In this document: positions 25,955 through 34,787 of the stretch, one piece after another
How positions within the stretch are numbered: position 1 is the first letter of the stretch
Layout: each line of letters opens with the position of its first letter
Assembly (NCBI RefSeq): GCF_000382245.1
Contig: NZ_KB907865.1
Span: 124,001-188,000, forward strand
Reading direction: 5' to 3'
From: Kushneria aurantia DSM 21353
Lineage (GTDB): Bacteria; Pseudomonadota; Gammaproteobacteria; Pseudomonadales; Halomonadaceae
DNA: 64,000 nucleotides
The notes under the pieces: model-generated
Databases searched by the model: none
What the model was told of the DNA's origin: nothing
What the model saw: only the letters and a program-made list of their open reading frames with translations
Position numbers and translations under genes: made by a program

Positions 25955-26241
25955 ACCGGCCGTGCCCGTGCAAGGATACTGGCCCGATAGCGGACGGGTA
26001 GATCTTCCGCTGTCAGCAGATCGACACGAATACCCAGCAGCTCCTCCAGTTCGTCCTGCAGGCCGCCAAGGTCGAAAAGCGTCACGCCGGGCAGCGTGTC
26101 CACCAACAGATCAAGGTCGCTGCCCTCCCGATCAGTACCCTCCAGTACCGAACCGAAGATGCGCGGATTCGTGGCGCGGAAACGCTCCATTACTAAACGT
26201 ATGGCGCTGCGCTGGTGGTCGAGTATTGTCGAGGGTCGCAT
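25951..26241 (-). CDS. mntA: MntA-type minimal nucleotidyltransferase antitoxin
   Basis: A 96-residue nucleotidyltransferase. The active-site motif GSX10DXD is intact (GSVLEGTDREGSDLDLLVD). It is predicted to transfer AMP to the Tyr of HepT. I chose ATG 26241 rather than 26247 because GGAGG then sits about 8 bases upstream. It lies immediately before hepT with a 4-base overlap. The pair sits between the YitT gene and recJ, at the edge of the accessory block. Confidence 0.85.
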   Translation of the reverse strand: MRPSTILDHQRSAIRLVMERFRATNPRIFGSVLEGTDREGSDLDLLVDTLPGVTLFDLGGLQDELEELLGIRVDLLTAEDLPVRYRASILARARPV

Positions 26242-26299
26242 GAGCATCTCCTCCTTTCGCCTCTACCCACAGGATAATCGATAGGCGCCCACAGGGCAG

Positions 26300-28093
26300 C
26301 TACCTATCCCTCCTGCCGGCATGCTCCACCATCAATTGCAGGCTTTCACGACCGCGGTAGCGGTTGCGCGACAGCCGGTAGGCGCAGTGAATGGCGTCAC
26401 CCGGGGCAAAGGGCGGTGCCTCGCCGGGGCTGACGGCGCGAAACCAGATAGCGCGCAGCTGGCGGCTGCCGGCATCCAGCGTCATCATCAGGTGGTTGCC
26501 CTCGCCGCCCACCAGCCGCGCCTGGTCAATGATGAAACGCCCTTCGAACAGCGGTGCCTCGAACTCGCGACCAAAGGGCGCCAGCGCCTCCAGCTCGTCG
26601 AGAACGTCAAGATCGAGTTGCCGGGCATTCAGTTCGCCGTCGCACAGAATCAGCGGGTAGAGCTCGCGGCCGTTCAGCTGCTCATCGACGGCACTCGCCA
26701 GCGCGTCGCTAAAGGCATCCAACAGCGCCAACGGCACGCCCACGCCGGCAGCACCGCTATGACCGCCAAAGCGTGGCAGCGCCTCGGGGGCCAGTTCGAA
26801 GGCGCGCTGCAGGGCGTCACGCAGGTGCACGCCCGCCACCGAGCGCCCGGAGCCGGTCAGCATGCCCGCTTCGCTGGCCGGCGTCAGCACCAGTGCCGGG
26901 CGGCCGAAGGCCTGCACCAGCCGCGAGGCGACGATGCCCTGCACCCCGGGATGGCCCTCCGGCAGATAGATCACCAGCAGCCGCGCCCCCTCCTCGAGCT
27001 GCCGATGGGCAAGCGCGCGCGCCTGCTCGGCCATGTCGGCCTCGATCGCCTTGCGCGACTGGTTGTCGTCGTCGAGTACCGCCAGGTAGCGGCGCGCACT
27101 GGCGTCGTCGGCGGCCAGCATGAAGTAGAGCGCCGCATAGGGGTCGTCAAGGCGTGAGCGGGCGTTGATGCGCGGCCCCATCTGAAAAGCCAGCGTCTCG
27201 GCGGTGAAAGGGGTACTGTCGGCGCCGAGACGCTCCGCCATCACCCGCCAGCAGGGTGCCGCCATGCGGTTGATCAGTTGGAGGCCCAGCGTCACTACCG
27301 CCCGGTTGATGGCGCTGTCGCCCAGCGATACGCAGTCGGCCACCGTACCCAGCGCCACATAGGCAAGCCAGGGGGAGAGTTTGGGCGCGTCCTCGGACAG
27401 CACTCCGGCAGCGATCAGCTGCGAGCGCACCAGCGACATCAACAGCCAGCTCACCATGCAGCCGGCAATGGTAGCGTCGGGGTAGCCGCAGTCGTCACGC
27501 GACGGATTGACTACCGCGTAAGCCGACGCCGGCGGGCCCTCGACGGGCAGGGCGTGGTGATCGGTCACCACCACGTCGATACCGGCTTCCTTCAGCCGGG
27601 CGAGACGCGCCTCGTCGCTGGAGCCGCAGTCGGCGCTGATCACCAGCCCCGGCCGCGGCGTCAGCGCCAGGGTTTTTTCCACCAACGCCGCGCTGATGCC
27701 GTAGCCGTCGTGAATGCGGTGGCCAATCAGGCTGTGCAACCGCTCGCGGGGGACACCGAAGAGTTCGTTGAGGGTACGCAGGATCACCACGTGGGAGGTG
27801 ATACCGTCGACGTCATAATCGGTGATGATGCCGATATGCTCGCCGTCGACGATGGCACGCAGGATTCGCTCGGCGCCGCGCTCGGCATCGACGAGCCTGG
27901 CGGGATGTTCGATCCAGCGCAGCGCGGGTTGAATCAGCGCCTCCAGCGGCGCCCGCGGCGTTTTCAGACGGCCGGCCAGAATACGCGCCTGCAGCTCGCT
28001 GAGGCCGGCGTCGAGCGCTTCGCGATAGAGGGTGTCGCTGCACTCGCGCCCGACGATGCGCGGCACCAGCGATGAGGAGAGCATGGTGGTCAT
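26300..28093 (-). CDS. recJ: Single-stranded-DNA-specific exonuclease RecJ
   Basis: This 5'-3' exonuclease takes part in RecF-pathway recombination and mismatch repair. The 597 residues compare with 577 in E. coli. The DHH-family metal motifs are present: DYDVDG (residues 92-97), ADCGSS, and TDHHALP with DHH at 178-180. SGRSVAGVHLRDAL and PRFGGHSGAAGVGV belong to the DHHA1 domain, and an OB-fold C-terminus follows. It lies downstream of thrC on the same strand. In Pseudomonas prfB-lysS follow directly; here they are about 22 kb away. Confidence 0.94.
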   Translation of the reverse strand: MTTMLSSSLVPRIVGRECSDTLYREALDAGLSELQARILAGRLKTPRAPLEALIQPALRWIEHPARLVDAERGAERILRAIVDGEHIGIITDYDVDGITSHVVILRTLNELFGVPRERLHSLIGHRIHDGYGISAALVEKTLALTPRPGLVISADCGSSDEARLARLKEAGIDVVVTDHHALPVEGPPASAYAVVNPSRDDCGYPDATIAGCMVSWLLMSLVRSQLIAAGVLSEDAPKLSPWLAYVALGTVADCVSLGDSAINRAVVTLGLQLINRMAAPCWRVMAERLGADSTPFTAETLAFQMGPRINARSRLDDPYAALYFMLAADDASARRYLAVLDDDNQSRKAIEADMAEQARALAHRQLEEGARLLVIYLPEGHPGVQGIVASRLVQAFGRPALVLTPASEAGMLTGSGRSVAGVHLRDALQRAFELAPEALPRFGGHSGAAGVGVPLALLDAFSDALASAVDEQLNGRELYPLILCDGELNARQLDLDVLDELEALAPFGREFEAPLFEGRFIIDQARLVGGEGNHLMMTLDAGSRQLRAIWFRAVSPGEAPPFAPGDAIHCAYRLSRNRYRGRESLQLMVEHAGRRDR

Positions 28094-28172
28094 GGGCTAC
28101 CGAAAAACGAAAAACACGAGAGCCGCCCGGCACTGCGCGGGCCGGAGCGGGCTGGCCGCCCCCGGCCCACTT

Positions 28173-29561
28173 TTAACGGCGCGTACGAGCGACGAACGCC
28201 TGCACCGCCGAGACTTCGGCGGGCAGCACTTCGTAGCGCTCCTCGCGGCTGAGCAGATCGCTCATCGAATCCGGCAGCGCCGCACCCTCGAAGCCCGCCT
28301 TGACCACGGCGTCCTCGAACTTGGCCGGGTGGGCGGTGGCCAGCGTAATCATCGGCGTACCGTCACCCGCCCCGGCCACCTCGGCGGCACGGTAGCCGGT
28401 GGCGGTGTGGGGGTCGAGCAGCTCGCCGGTGCGCTGGTAAGCCTCGCGAATCACCTCGAGGATGGTGTCGTCATCCACCCGGTGGCTGGCAAAACGCGCC
28501 CGCAGCCGCTCAAGCGGCGCCTCGGCCAGTGCCGCCGGCTGCTGCTGGAAGCGCGCCAGCAGGTCGCGCACTGCGTCGCTGTCGCGCGCGTAGGCGTCAA
28601 ACAGCAGCCGCTCGAAGTTCGACGACACCACGATATCCATCGACGGTGCCAGGGTAGCCAGCAGCTCGCGTTTGGAGAAGTCGTTGTCGGCCAGGGTGCG
28701 GTGCAGGATGTCGTTGGCGTTGGTGGCGATCACCAACTGCTTGACCGGCAGGCCCATCTGCGCGGCGCTATAGCCGGCGTAAAGATTGCCGAAGTTGGCC
28801 GACGGCACGGTGAAGCTCACCTCGCGGTACGGCGCACCCAGCGCCACGCCGGCAGCGATGTAATAAACGATCTGCGCCATGATGCGCGCCCAGTTGATCG
28901 AGTTGACCGCGATCAGCCGGGTGCCGTCGAGAAAAGCCTGGTCGGCGAAGCTCGCCTTGACGATCGCCTGGGCGTCGTCGAAGTTGCCCTCGATGGCAAT
29001 ATTGTGGACGTTATCCGCCAGCACCGTGGTCATCTGACGACGCTGCACCTCGGAGACGCGCTGATACGGGTGCAGGATGAAGATGTCGAGGTGGTCACAG
29101 TGGCGACACCCCTCGATCGCCGCCGAGCCGGTATCGCCGGAGGTGGCGCCCATGATCACGCCCTTTTCGCCGCGCTCGGCGAGGAAGTGATCGAGCAGCC
29201 GGCCCAGCAACTGCAGGGCGACATCCTTGAAGGCCAGCGTCGGACCGTGGAACAGCTCCAGCAGCCAGTGGTCATGGGAGAGCTGTTTGAGTGGTACCAC
29301 CGCCTCGTGTTTGAAGGTGGCATAGGTGTCGTCGATGATACGCCTGAGCGTGTCATCCTCGATCTCGCCGCCAACGAAGGGTTTCATGACCCGAAAGGCG
29401 ATCTCGCTGTAGGGCTGGCCGGCCATCGCCGCCAGCTCCTCGCGGGAGAAATGCGGCAGGGTTTCCGGCACATAGAGGCCACCGTCCGGCGCCAGGCCGG
29501 TCAGCATCGCCTGTTCGAAGTTGAGCGCGGGCGCCTCCCCGCGGGTACTGATATAGCGCAT
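28173..29561 (-). CDS. thrC: Threonine synthase
   Basis: A PLP enzyme converting O-phosphohomoserine to threonine. The 462 residues match the longer type found in Pseudomonas. The PLP lysine is Lys112 in HGPTLAFKDVALQ, and the phosphate loop is GATSGDTGSAA. I chose ATG 29561 (MRYISTRGEAPALNFEQAM), which gives the normal N-terminus; an upstream GTG-type extension to 29615 is not family-like. hom lies upstream but is separated by the DUF4160/DUF2442 pair. A 7-bp GC stem (28139-28168) downstream may help termination. Confidence 0.95.
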   Translation of the reverse strand: MRYISTRGEAPALNFEQAMLTGLAPDGGLYVPETLPHFSREELAAMAGQPYSEIAFRVMKPFVGGEIEDDTLRRIIDDTYATFKHEAVVPLKQLSHDHWLLELFHGPTLAFKDVALQLLGRLLDHFLAERGEKGVIMGATSGDTGSAAIEGCRHCDHLDIFILHPYQRVSEVQRRQMTTVLADNVHNIAIEGNFDDAQAIVKASFADQAFLDGTRLIAVNSINWARIMAQIVYYIAAGVALGAPYREVSFTVPSANFGNLYAGYSAAQMGLPVKQLVIATNANDILHRTLADNDFSKRELLATLAPSMDIVVSSNFERLLFDAYARDSDAVRDLLARFQQQPAALAEAPLERLRARFASHRVDDDTILEVIREAYQRTGELLDPHTATGYRAAEVAGAGDGTPMITLATAHPAKFEDAVVKAGFEGAALPDSMSDLLSREERYEVLPAEVSAVQAFVARTRR

Positions 29562-29720
29562 GCTCGATTTTCCAGGGTCGCCGCCGGAGCGAGCGACAGC
29601 AGCTGTGGGTGTCAAAGCGCCATCGTTGCGGAAGCGCTGAATAAATCACCGAGCGAGGTGTACCGAAACGGCGCACCCTCGCAAGGCGCACGGAACCACA
29701 AGACGAGACATGACACTGGA

Positions 29721-29996
29721 TCAGGCTCGCTCGGTAGCGGGGCTCGATAATGGCGCGGCAGATCGCCTGCGGGTGCGATCACCGCGCCCGGCCAGCAACC
29801 CCGCCACCGAAATATCTTCATCAAGGGCCTCCCAGTGAATGCCGCGCGGACTCAATTCGTAATCTTCCAACTGCTCGCGGGTGGCCTCCAGCAGACGCGG
29901 AAACCACGCCAGCGGCACACCGATGGTACGACCGTCATTGAGTTCGACCCAGAAGCTGTCGGCGTCGAAAGTGACACGCTCAGGCGAAGTAGTCAT
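29721..29996 (-). CDS. DUF2442 protein
   Basis: A 91-residue protein. The domain is evident from VTFDADSFWVELNDGRTIGV, PLAWFPRLLEATREQLEDYE and GIHWEALDEDISVAGLLAG. These small proteins typically accompany DUF4160 partners and have been suggested to be toxin-antitoxin-like, with no proven mechanism. GAGAGGG lies about 5 bases before ATG 29996. It overlaps the end of the DUF4160 gene by 17 bases, so the pair is translationally linked. The C-terminal RGDRTRRRSAAPLSSP tail is extra to the domain. The 159 bases down to thrC hold nothing that I recognise. Confidence 0.8.
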   Translation of the reverse strand: MTTSPERVTFDADSFWVELNDGRTIGVPLAWFPRLLEATREQLEDYELSPRGIHWEALDEDISVAGLLAGRGDRTRRRSAAPLSSPATERA

Positions 29997-30222
29997 GCCA
30001 TGCCCTCTCCAGTTGATCTCTGTGCTCACTCACCATCCGAAGCAACCGGCGCAGCGTGCTGGCATCGAAACCGTCGTTACGTGCCAGTTGAACATTCGGC
30101 TCCAGTCAGAATTTGGCTTCCGCACCCGCCCTGAAAACGTGAACGTGTGGCGGTTCGCGCGGCTCTCCCTCGTCCGAATAGAAGAACAGTCTGAAGCCCT
30201 CCAGGCGCAGTACGACAGGCAT
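29980..30222 (-). pseudogene. DUF4160 gene interrupted by an in-frame TGA
   Basis: Translation from ATG 30222 gives MPVVLRLEGFRLFFYSDEGE then EPPHVHVFRAGAEAKF, a clear DUF4160 start. TGA follows at 30108-30106. In the same frame the domain continues LEPNVQLARNDGFDASTLRR to ERAWHDYFA and stops at 29980. The stop replaces the codon where family members have Trp (KFWL), a TGG-to-TGA change. GGGAG is correctly placed before the ATG. The frame is otherwise intact, so the mutation is recent, or it is a sequencing error. It sits 21 bases downstream of hom. Confidence 0.8.
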
Positions 30223-30243
30223 AATGTCTCCCTGCAGCGCGCC

Positions 30244-31560
30244 TCAGACGTTCTCGTCGAGATTCTCGATGCGAATTCGCGTCACCGGACCGGCAATATC
30301 GGCCAGCGCTTCCAGCTGACGCATCGCCTCGTTCATGTTGGCCTCGCGGGTGAGGTGGGTGGTGATGATGATCGGCACCAGCTCGCCCTCGGTCGCCTCC
30401 TTCTGGATCAGCGCCTCGATGCTCACCCCCTGCTCGGCGAGAATGGTCGCCACTCGCGCCAGCACACCGGGGCGATCAACCGCCTGCAGACGCATATAGT
30501 AGGCGGTGACGATATTGTCCATCGGCAGGATCGGCAGGCTGTTATCGCCCTCGACGATACCGCTGAAGGCCAGATAGGGGGTGCGGTAGTCGTGGTGGGT
30601 GGCCATGTCGCGGGCCACGTCGAGCAGATCCGCCACCACCGCCGAAGCGGTCGGTTCGGCACCGGCGCCGGCGCCGTAGTAGAGCGTTGGCCCCACCGCA
30701 TCGCCCATCACCTCGATGGCGTTTTTCACTCCGTGCACGTTGGCCAGCAGCCGCTCTTTCGGAATCAGCGCCGGATGCACGCGCAGCTCGACGCCTTCCT
30801 CGGTACGCCGCGAGATGCCCAGATGCTTGATGATATAGCCCAGCGAGTCGGCCTGGGCGACGTCGTCGAAGGTGATGCGCGAGATGCCCTCGGTGTAGGC
30901 GCGCTCGAACTGCAGCGGTACGCCATAGGCGATGGAGGCCAGAATGGTCAGTTTGTGGGCGGCGTCGATACCCTCCACGTCGAAGGTAGGGTCAGCCTCG
31001 GCGTAGCCCAGCGCCTGCGCCTCGCTCAGCATGTCATCGAAGCTGCGCCCCTGATCGCGCATGTGGGTGAGGATATAGTTGCCGGTGCCGTTGATGATGC
31101 CGGCTACCCACTGAATGCGGTTGGCGCCCAGCCCCTCGCGCAGCGACTTGATCACCGGAATACCGCCGGCCACCGCCGCCTCGAAGGCAACGATCACGCC
31201 CTTGTCGGCGGCGGCGCGGAAAATCTCGTTGCCGTGTACCGCGATCAATGCCTTGTTGGCGGTGACCACGTGCTTGCCGTTGTGGATCGCCTCGAGCACC
31301 AGCTCGCGGGCGGTCTCATAGCCGCCGATCAGCTCCACCACCACATCAATACGCGGATTGCGCACCACGTCGAAAACGTCCGCGGTGACGGGAATACCGG
31401 TCAGATCGCACTGCGGGTTGTCGCGACGCGCCGCCACCTGCTCGATCACCAGCGGGCGTCCGGCGCGACGCTCGATGTCCACGGCGTTGCGCATCAGCAC
31501 GTTGAACGTGCCGGCGCCTACCGTCCCCAGTCCGCAAATGCCTACCCTTACCGGTTCCAC
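30244..31560 (-). CDS. hom: Homoserine dehydrogenase with ACT domain
   Basis: This enzyme reduces aspartate semialdehyde to homoserine, the branch point to threonine and methionine. The 438 residues comprise an N-terminal Rossmann fold (VGICGLGTVGAGTF), a catalytic domain (FEAAVAGGIPVIKSLREGL, GIINGTGNYILTHM) and a C-terminal ACT domain (from about residue 350, VDRPGVLARVATILAEQGVS) for feedback inhibition by threonine. The start is GTG 31560 with AGAGGT upstream. No aspartokinase is fused. It belongs to the conserved xerD-dsbC-hom-thrC order. Confidence 0.95.
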   Translation of the reverse strand: MEPVRVGICGLGTVGAGTFNVLMRNAVDIERRAGRPLVIEQVAARRDNPQCDLTGIPVTADVFDVVRNPRIDVVVELIGGYETARELVLEAIHNGKHVVTANKALIAVHGNEIFRAAADKGVIVAFEAAVAGGIPVIKSLREGLGANRIQWVAGIINGTGNYILTHMRDQGRSFDDMLSEAQALGYAEADPTFDVEGIDAAHKLTILASIAYGVPLQFERAYTEGISRITFDDVAQADSLGYIIKHLGISRRTEEGVELRVHPALIPKERLLANVHGVKNAIEVMGDAVGPTLYYGAGAGAEPTASAVVADLLDVARDMATHHDYRTPYLAFSGIVEGDNSLPILPMDNIVTAYYMRLQAVDRPGVLARVATILAEQGVSIEALIQKEATEGELVPIIITTHLTREANMNEAMRQLEALADIAGPVTRIRIENLDENV

Positions 31561-31693
31561 CTTGTTCGACCTCTATGCGTTATGCGTTCACTGATCGGTT
31601 ATCGACTGTCATGTACTGAACGAAGCGGCCGCAACCGCCCGGACAGCGCAGTGTAACGCCGCCGACGGCCTCTTTGCATGTCCTCATGGCGTG

Positions 31694-32455
31694 CTATTGG
31701 TCGAGCGCCAGCATGCTGATCAGCCTGTCGACCGGCACGTAGCCCGGCACCATCTCGCCATCGGGCAGTACGATCGCCGGGGTTCCCTGGATACCGATGC
31801 GCCGCCCCAGTGCGAACTGCTGATTGACGACAGCACTGCAGGTCTCGTCGCTGTCGATCTCGCGACCCTGCATGCCGGCGGTCATCGCCTCGCTGCGGTT
31901 GTCGCTGCACCAGACACGCGCCAGCTGCCGTGCCCCTTCGCTGTCGGGGCCGGAGCGCGGAAAGGCGAAGTAGCGCACTTCGATACCGCGATCCAGCAGC
32001 GCCGGCACCTCCTCGTGAAACTGGCGACAGTAGGGGCAGGTGGTATCGGTAAAAACATTGAGTACCGCCTTCACTTCACCGGCGGGGCGAAAAATCACCG
32101 TCTGCTCGTCGGGCACCTGCGCCACCAGTTCGCTGCGCTCGCGCTGCTGTCGCTGCTCGGTCAGGTTGACCATCTGCCCGTCGGCGTTGCGGTAGAGATT
32201 GCCCACCAGCAGGTACTCGCCGCTGCGGTCGCTGTAAAAGGTCTGGCCGCTCTCCAGTTGCACCTCGAAGATGCCGGGAAGCGGCGTGCTGGTTACCGAG
32301 CTGACCGGCATGGCGCGCCCGTTGACCACCAGCCGCTCGGCCAGGTTGTCGGGAACATCGCCGTCGCCGGCAAGGGCGGCACCGGGCAGCATCATGGCGC
32401 TCAGCAGGGTGGCAGCCAGAACGCTACCGGGCCGGGTAAAAAGACGTGCCAGCAT
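31694..32455 (-). CDS. dsbC: Thiol:disulfide interchange protein DsbC
   Basis: A periplasmic disulfide isomerase of 253 residues. A Sec signal (SVLAATLLSAMMLPGAALA) is followed by a dimerisation domain and a thioredoxin fold with the active site CPYC at residues 140-143 (TDTTCPYCRQFHEEV). A second cysteine pair (WCSD, ETCSA) and the cis-Pro region (IQGTPAIVLPDG) are present. The redox pair is CPYC rather than the CGYC of E. coli. It starts 7 bases after xerD ends. Confidence 0.93.
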   Translation of the reverse strand: MLARLFTRPGSVLAATLLSAMMLPGAALAGDGDVPDNLAERLVVNGRAMPVSSVTSTPLPGIFEVQLESGQTFYSDRSGEYLLVGNLYRNADGQMVNLTEQRQQRERSELVAQVPDEQTVIFRPAGEVKAVLNVFTDTTCPYCRQFHEEVPALLDRGIEVRYFAFPRSGPDSEGARQLARVWCSDNRSEAMTAGMQGREIDSDETCSAVVNQQFALGRRIGIQGTPAIVLPDGEMVPGYVPVDRLISMLALDQ

Positions 32456-32462
32456 AAAAAGA

Positions 32463-33350
32463 TCAGCCTCTGGGATGGTGTTGTGCATGAATGGCTTCCA
32501 GCCGCGCCTGGGCGACCCGGGTATAGATCTGGGTGGTGGAGAGATCGCGATGGCCCAGCAGCTCCTGCACCACACGCAGATGCGCACCGTGATTGAGCAG
32601 ATGGGTGGCGAAGGCGTGGCGCAGGGTGTGGGGCGACAACGGCGCGTCGATAGCGGCGCGGGCGGCGTGATGCCGGATACGATGCCAGAAGGTCTGACGC
32701 CTCATGAAGCAGTCGTCGCGGCCGGGAAACAGCGGCGCGCGGGTAATATCGCGCATCAGCTCGCCACGCCCCTCGCGCAGGTAGCGCTCCAGCCACTCGA
32801 TCGCCTCCTCACCCAGCGGCACCAGCCGTTCGGCATCACCCTTGCCCAGCACCCGCACCACTCCCTGGCGCAGATTGACGCTGTCAACCCGCAGCCCCAC
32901 CAGCTCTGAGACCCGCAGGCCACAGCTGTAGAGCACTTCCAGCATAGCGCGGTCACGCAGCCCCAGCGCCGTCGCGGCGTCCGGTGCGCGCAGCAGTCGA
33001 TCGACATCGGCCTCCGACAGCGTAGCGGGCAGGCCGGCGCGCGCGCGAGGGGCGACGATATCGGCCAGCGGATCGCGCTCGAGGCGCTCGGTGACCATCG
33101 CCCAGCGATAGAAGCGGCGCAGGCTGGAGGTCAATCGCGCGCTCGAACGGTCGCTGTAGCCCTGGGTGCGGCGCTTGTCGATCAGCTCGCGGTAGTTCAC
33201 ACCGTCGGCATCCAGCAGCCTGCACTGATGTTCGGCCAGATGGCGCTGCCACTGCTGCAGATCGCGTCGATAGGCCGCCAGCGTGTTGTCGCTGGCGCCG
33301 CGTTCAAGCCACAGGGCATCGAGAAAGGTATCGATCAGATCGGAGGACAT
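32463..33350 (-). CDS. xerD: Site-specific tyrosine recombinase XerD
   Basis: A 295-residue recombinase that resolves chromosome dimers at dif with XerC and FtsK. All catalytic residues are present: Arg146, Lys170, His241-x-x-Arg244, His267 and nucleophile Tyr276 (STTQIYTRV). The N-terminal SAM-like DNA-binding domain runs to about residue 90. It is downstream of the ribosomal operon on the same strand, with a terminator between. No dif site was found in the window. Confidence 0.94.
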   Translation of the reverse strand: MSSDLIDTFLDALWLERGASDNTLAAYRRDLQQWQRHLAEHQCRLLDADGVNYRELIDKRRTQGYSDRSSARLTSSLRRFYRWAMVTERLERDPLADIVAPRARAGLPATLSEADVDRLLRAPDAATALGLRDRAMLEVLYSCGLRVSELVGLRVDSVNLRQGVVRVLGKGDAERLVPLGEEAIEWLERYLREGRGELMRDITRAPLFPGRDDCFMRRQTFWHRIRHHAARAAIDAPLSPHTLRHAFATHLLNHGAHLRVVQELLGHRDLSTTQIYTRVAQARLEAIHAQHHPRG

Positions 33351-33460
33351 GGCGGCTCATATCAGGAAGGCGCGGCTAACCGTCCACACACGCCTGTCGC
33401 GGCGTTGCGCAGGAACAGCATACACCAGCGAGGGTCCGGTTGGCCTGCGACCGTAAACAG

Positions 33461-33491
33461 AAAACCCCGACCGCTGTTCACGGACGGGGTT
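33461..33491 (-). terminator. Intrinsic terminator of the rpsP-rimM-trmD-rplS operon
   Basis: On the minus strand AACCCCGTCCG and CGGTCGGGGTT pair (one T-T mismatch) around a 7-base loop, ending in TTTT. It begins about 38 bases after the rplS stop codon and separates the operon from xerD. Confidence 0.8.
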
Positions 33492-33529
33492 GATCGAAGC
33501 GCCTTGCGCAGCCTGCGACAGATTGCAGC

Positions 33530-33895
33530 TTACGACTTGCGCGACAGCTTCTCCTTGATACGCGCCGACTTGCCGCTGCGCTCGCGGAGATAGTAGAGCT
33601 TGGCCTGGCGAACGTCACCGCGACGACGCACTTCGATGTCGGCGATGACCGGGCTGTAGGTCTGGAAAGTACGCTCGACGCCCACGCCGTGGGAAACCTT
33701 GCGCACGGTGAAGGCGGAGTTGAGGCCGCGGTTGCGCTTGCCGATCACAACGCCCTCGAAGGCCTGCAGACGCTCACGACTGCCCTCGACTACCTTGACC
33801 TGCACCACCACGGTGTCGCCGGGACCGAAGGAGGGAATTTCCTTGTTGATCTGCTCGTTTTCGAGCGCCTGGATAATCGGGTTCTTGCTGCTCAT
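33530..33895 (-). CDS. rplS: 50S ribosomal protein L19
   Basis: A 121-residue ribosomal protein at the interface of the 50S and 30S subunits. [21 protein letters not shown] and [21 protein letters not shown] are the family core, and the C-terminus is [20 protein letters not shown] chose ATG 33895 ([15 protein letters not shown]) because GGAG lies 9 bases upstream; an in-frame ATG at 33910 is possible. It is the last gene of the rpsP operon. Confidence 0.96.
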   Translation of the reverse strand: MSSKNPIIQALENEQINKEIPSFGPGDTVVVQVKVVEGSRERLQAFEGVVIGKRNRGLNSAFTVRKVSHGVGVERTFQTYSPVIADIEVRRRGDVRQAKLYYLRERSGKSARIKEKLSRKS

Positions 33896-33964
33896 GACAT
33901 GCTGCTCCATTGGGTCCCGGCACCGGGCACGGGAGGTATAAAGTGGGTGACGCGAAAAACGCTT

Positions 33965-34777
33965 TCAGGGCGCCTTTCGCACCGCCGCATCAGGAGAATC
34001 GCAGGCATCCCCTGTTGCGTGTTCGTCGATGAATTCATCGAGCAGACGACGCTGTTCATCATTCAGCGTCGTCTCCTGCAAAAGCTCGCGCCGACGTTGC
34101 CAGGTGCGCCCCAGCGACTGTTTGAGACGCCAGCGGCGAATCTCTTCGTGATTCCCCCCCAGCAATACCGGCGGCACGCGCAGACCGTCGATCTCCTCCG
34201 GCCGCGTATAGTGCGGGCAGTCGAGCAGGCCGTCGCTGAAGGAGTCCTCCTGCGCCGAGGCCTGATGGCCCAGCACACCGGGCACCAGCCGCGCCATGGC
34301 GTCGCACAGCACCATGGCCGGCAGCTCACCACCGCTGAGAACGTAATCGCCGATCGAGCACTCTTCATCGATATCCAGATCGATGACGCGCTCGTCGATG
34401 CCCTCATAGCGCCCGGCCACCAGAATCAGCCGCGAGTAGCCGGCCAGACGGCGTACACCGCTCTGATCGAGCGGCTTGCCCTGTGGCGACAGATAGACGA
34501 CACGGGCGGGTTCCTGACTCGCCGCGTCGCCCGTCGCCCGGGCCGCACCGCGCTGTGCCTCGGCAATGGCGCGGCGCAGCGTATCGACCTTCATCAGCAT
34601 GCCGGGACCGCCGCCATAGGGGCGATCATCAACGCTGCGATGACGATCCAGCGCATAATCGCGCGGGTTCCAGCACGCGATGTCCATCAGCCCGCGATCC
34701 ACCGCGCGCCCGGTCACCCCGTGACGGGTAACCGCATCGAACATCTCCGGGAACAGCGAGACGACACCAATCCACAC
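33965..34777 (-). CDS. trmD: tRNA (guanine-N1)-methyltransferase
   Basis: A 270-residue SPOUT enzyme that methylates G37 next to the anticodon, preventing frameshifts. It starts [20 protein letters not shown]. The SAM-binding knot shows [29 protein letters not shown] and [14 protein letters not shown]. The tail after residue 230 ([17 protein letters not shown]) is normal for gammaproteobacteria. It lies 10 bases after rimM. Confidence 0.96.
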   Translation of the reverse strand: MWIGVVSLFPEMFDAVTRHGVTGRAVDRGLMDIACWNPRDYALDRHRSVDDRPYGGGPGMLMKVDTLRRAIAEAQRGAARATGDAASQEPARVVYLSPQGKPLDQSGVRRLAGYSRLILVAGRYEGIDERVIDLDIDEECSIGDYVLSGGELPAMVLCDAMARLVPGVLGHQASAQEDSFSDGLLDCPHYTRPEEIDGLRVPPVLLGGNHEEIRRWRLKQSLGRTWQRRRELLQETTLNDEQRRLLDEFIDEHATGDACDSPDAAVRKAP

Positions 34778-34787
34778 GGCCGTATAC

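Noticed and set aside
30106-30108. TGA in DUF4160 as a selenocysteine codon
   Set aside because: The aligned residue in the family is Trp, not Cys, no selenocysteine hairpin is apparent downstream, and no selenocysteine machinery is in view. A nonsense change fits better.
29881-31656. Long plus-strand open frames opposite hom and thrC (also 1899-3503 opposite lysS and 35992-37233 opposite ffh)
   Set aside because: They mirror conserved housekeeping genes codon by codon and have no recognisable protein features; they are compositional shadows.
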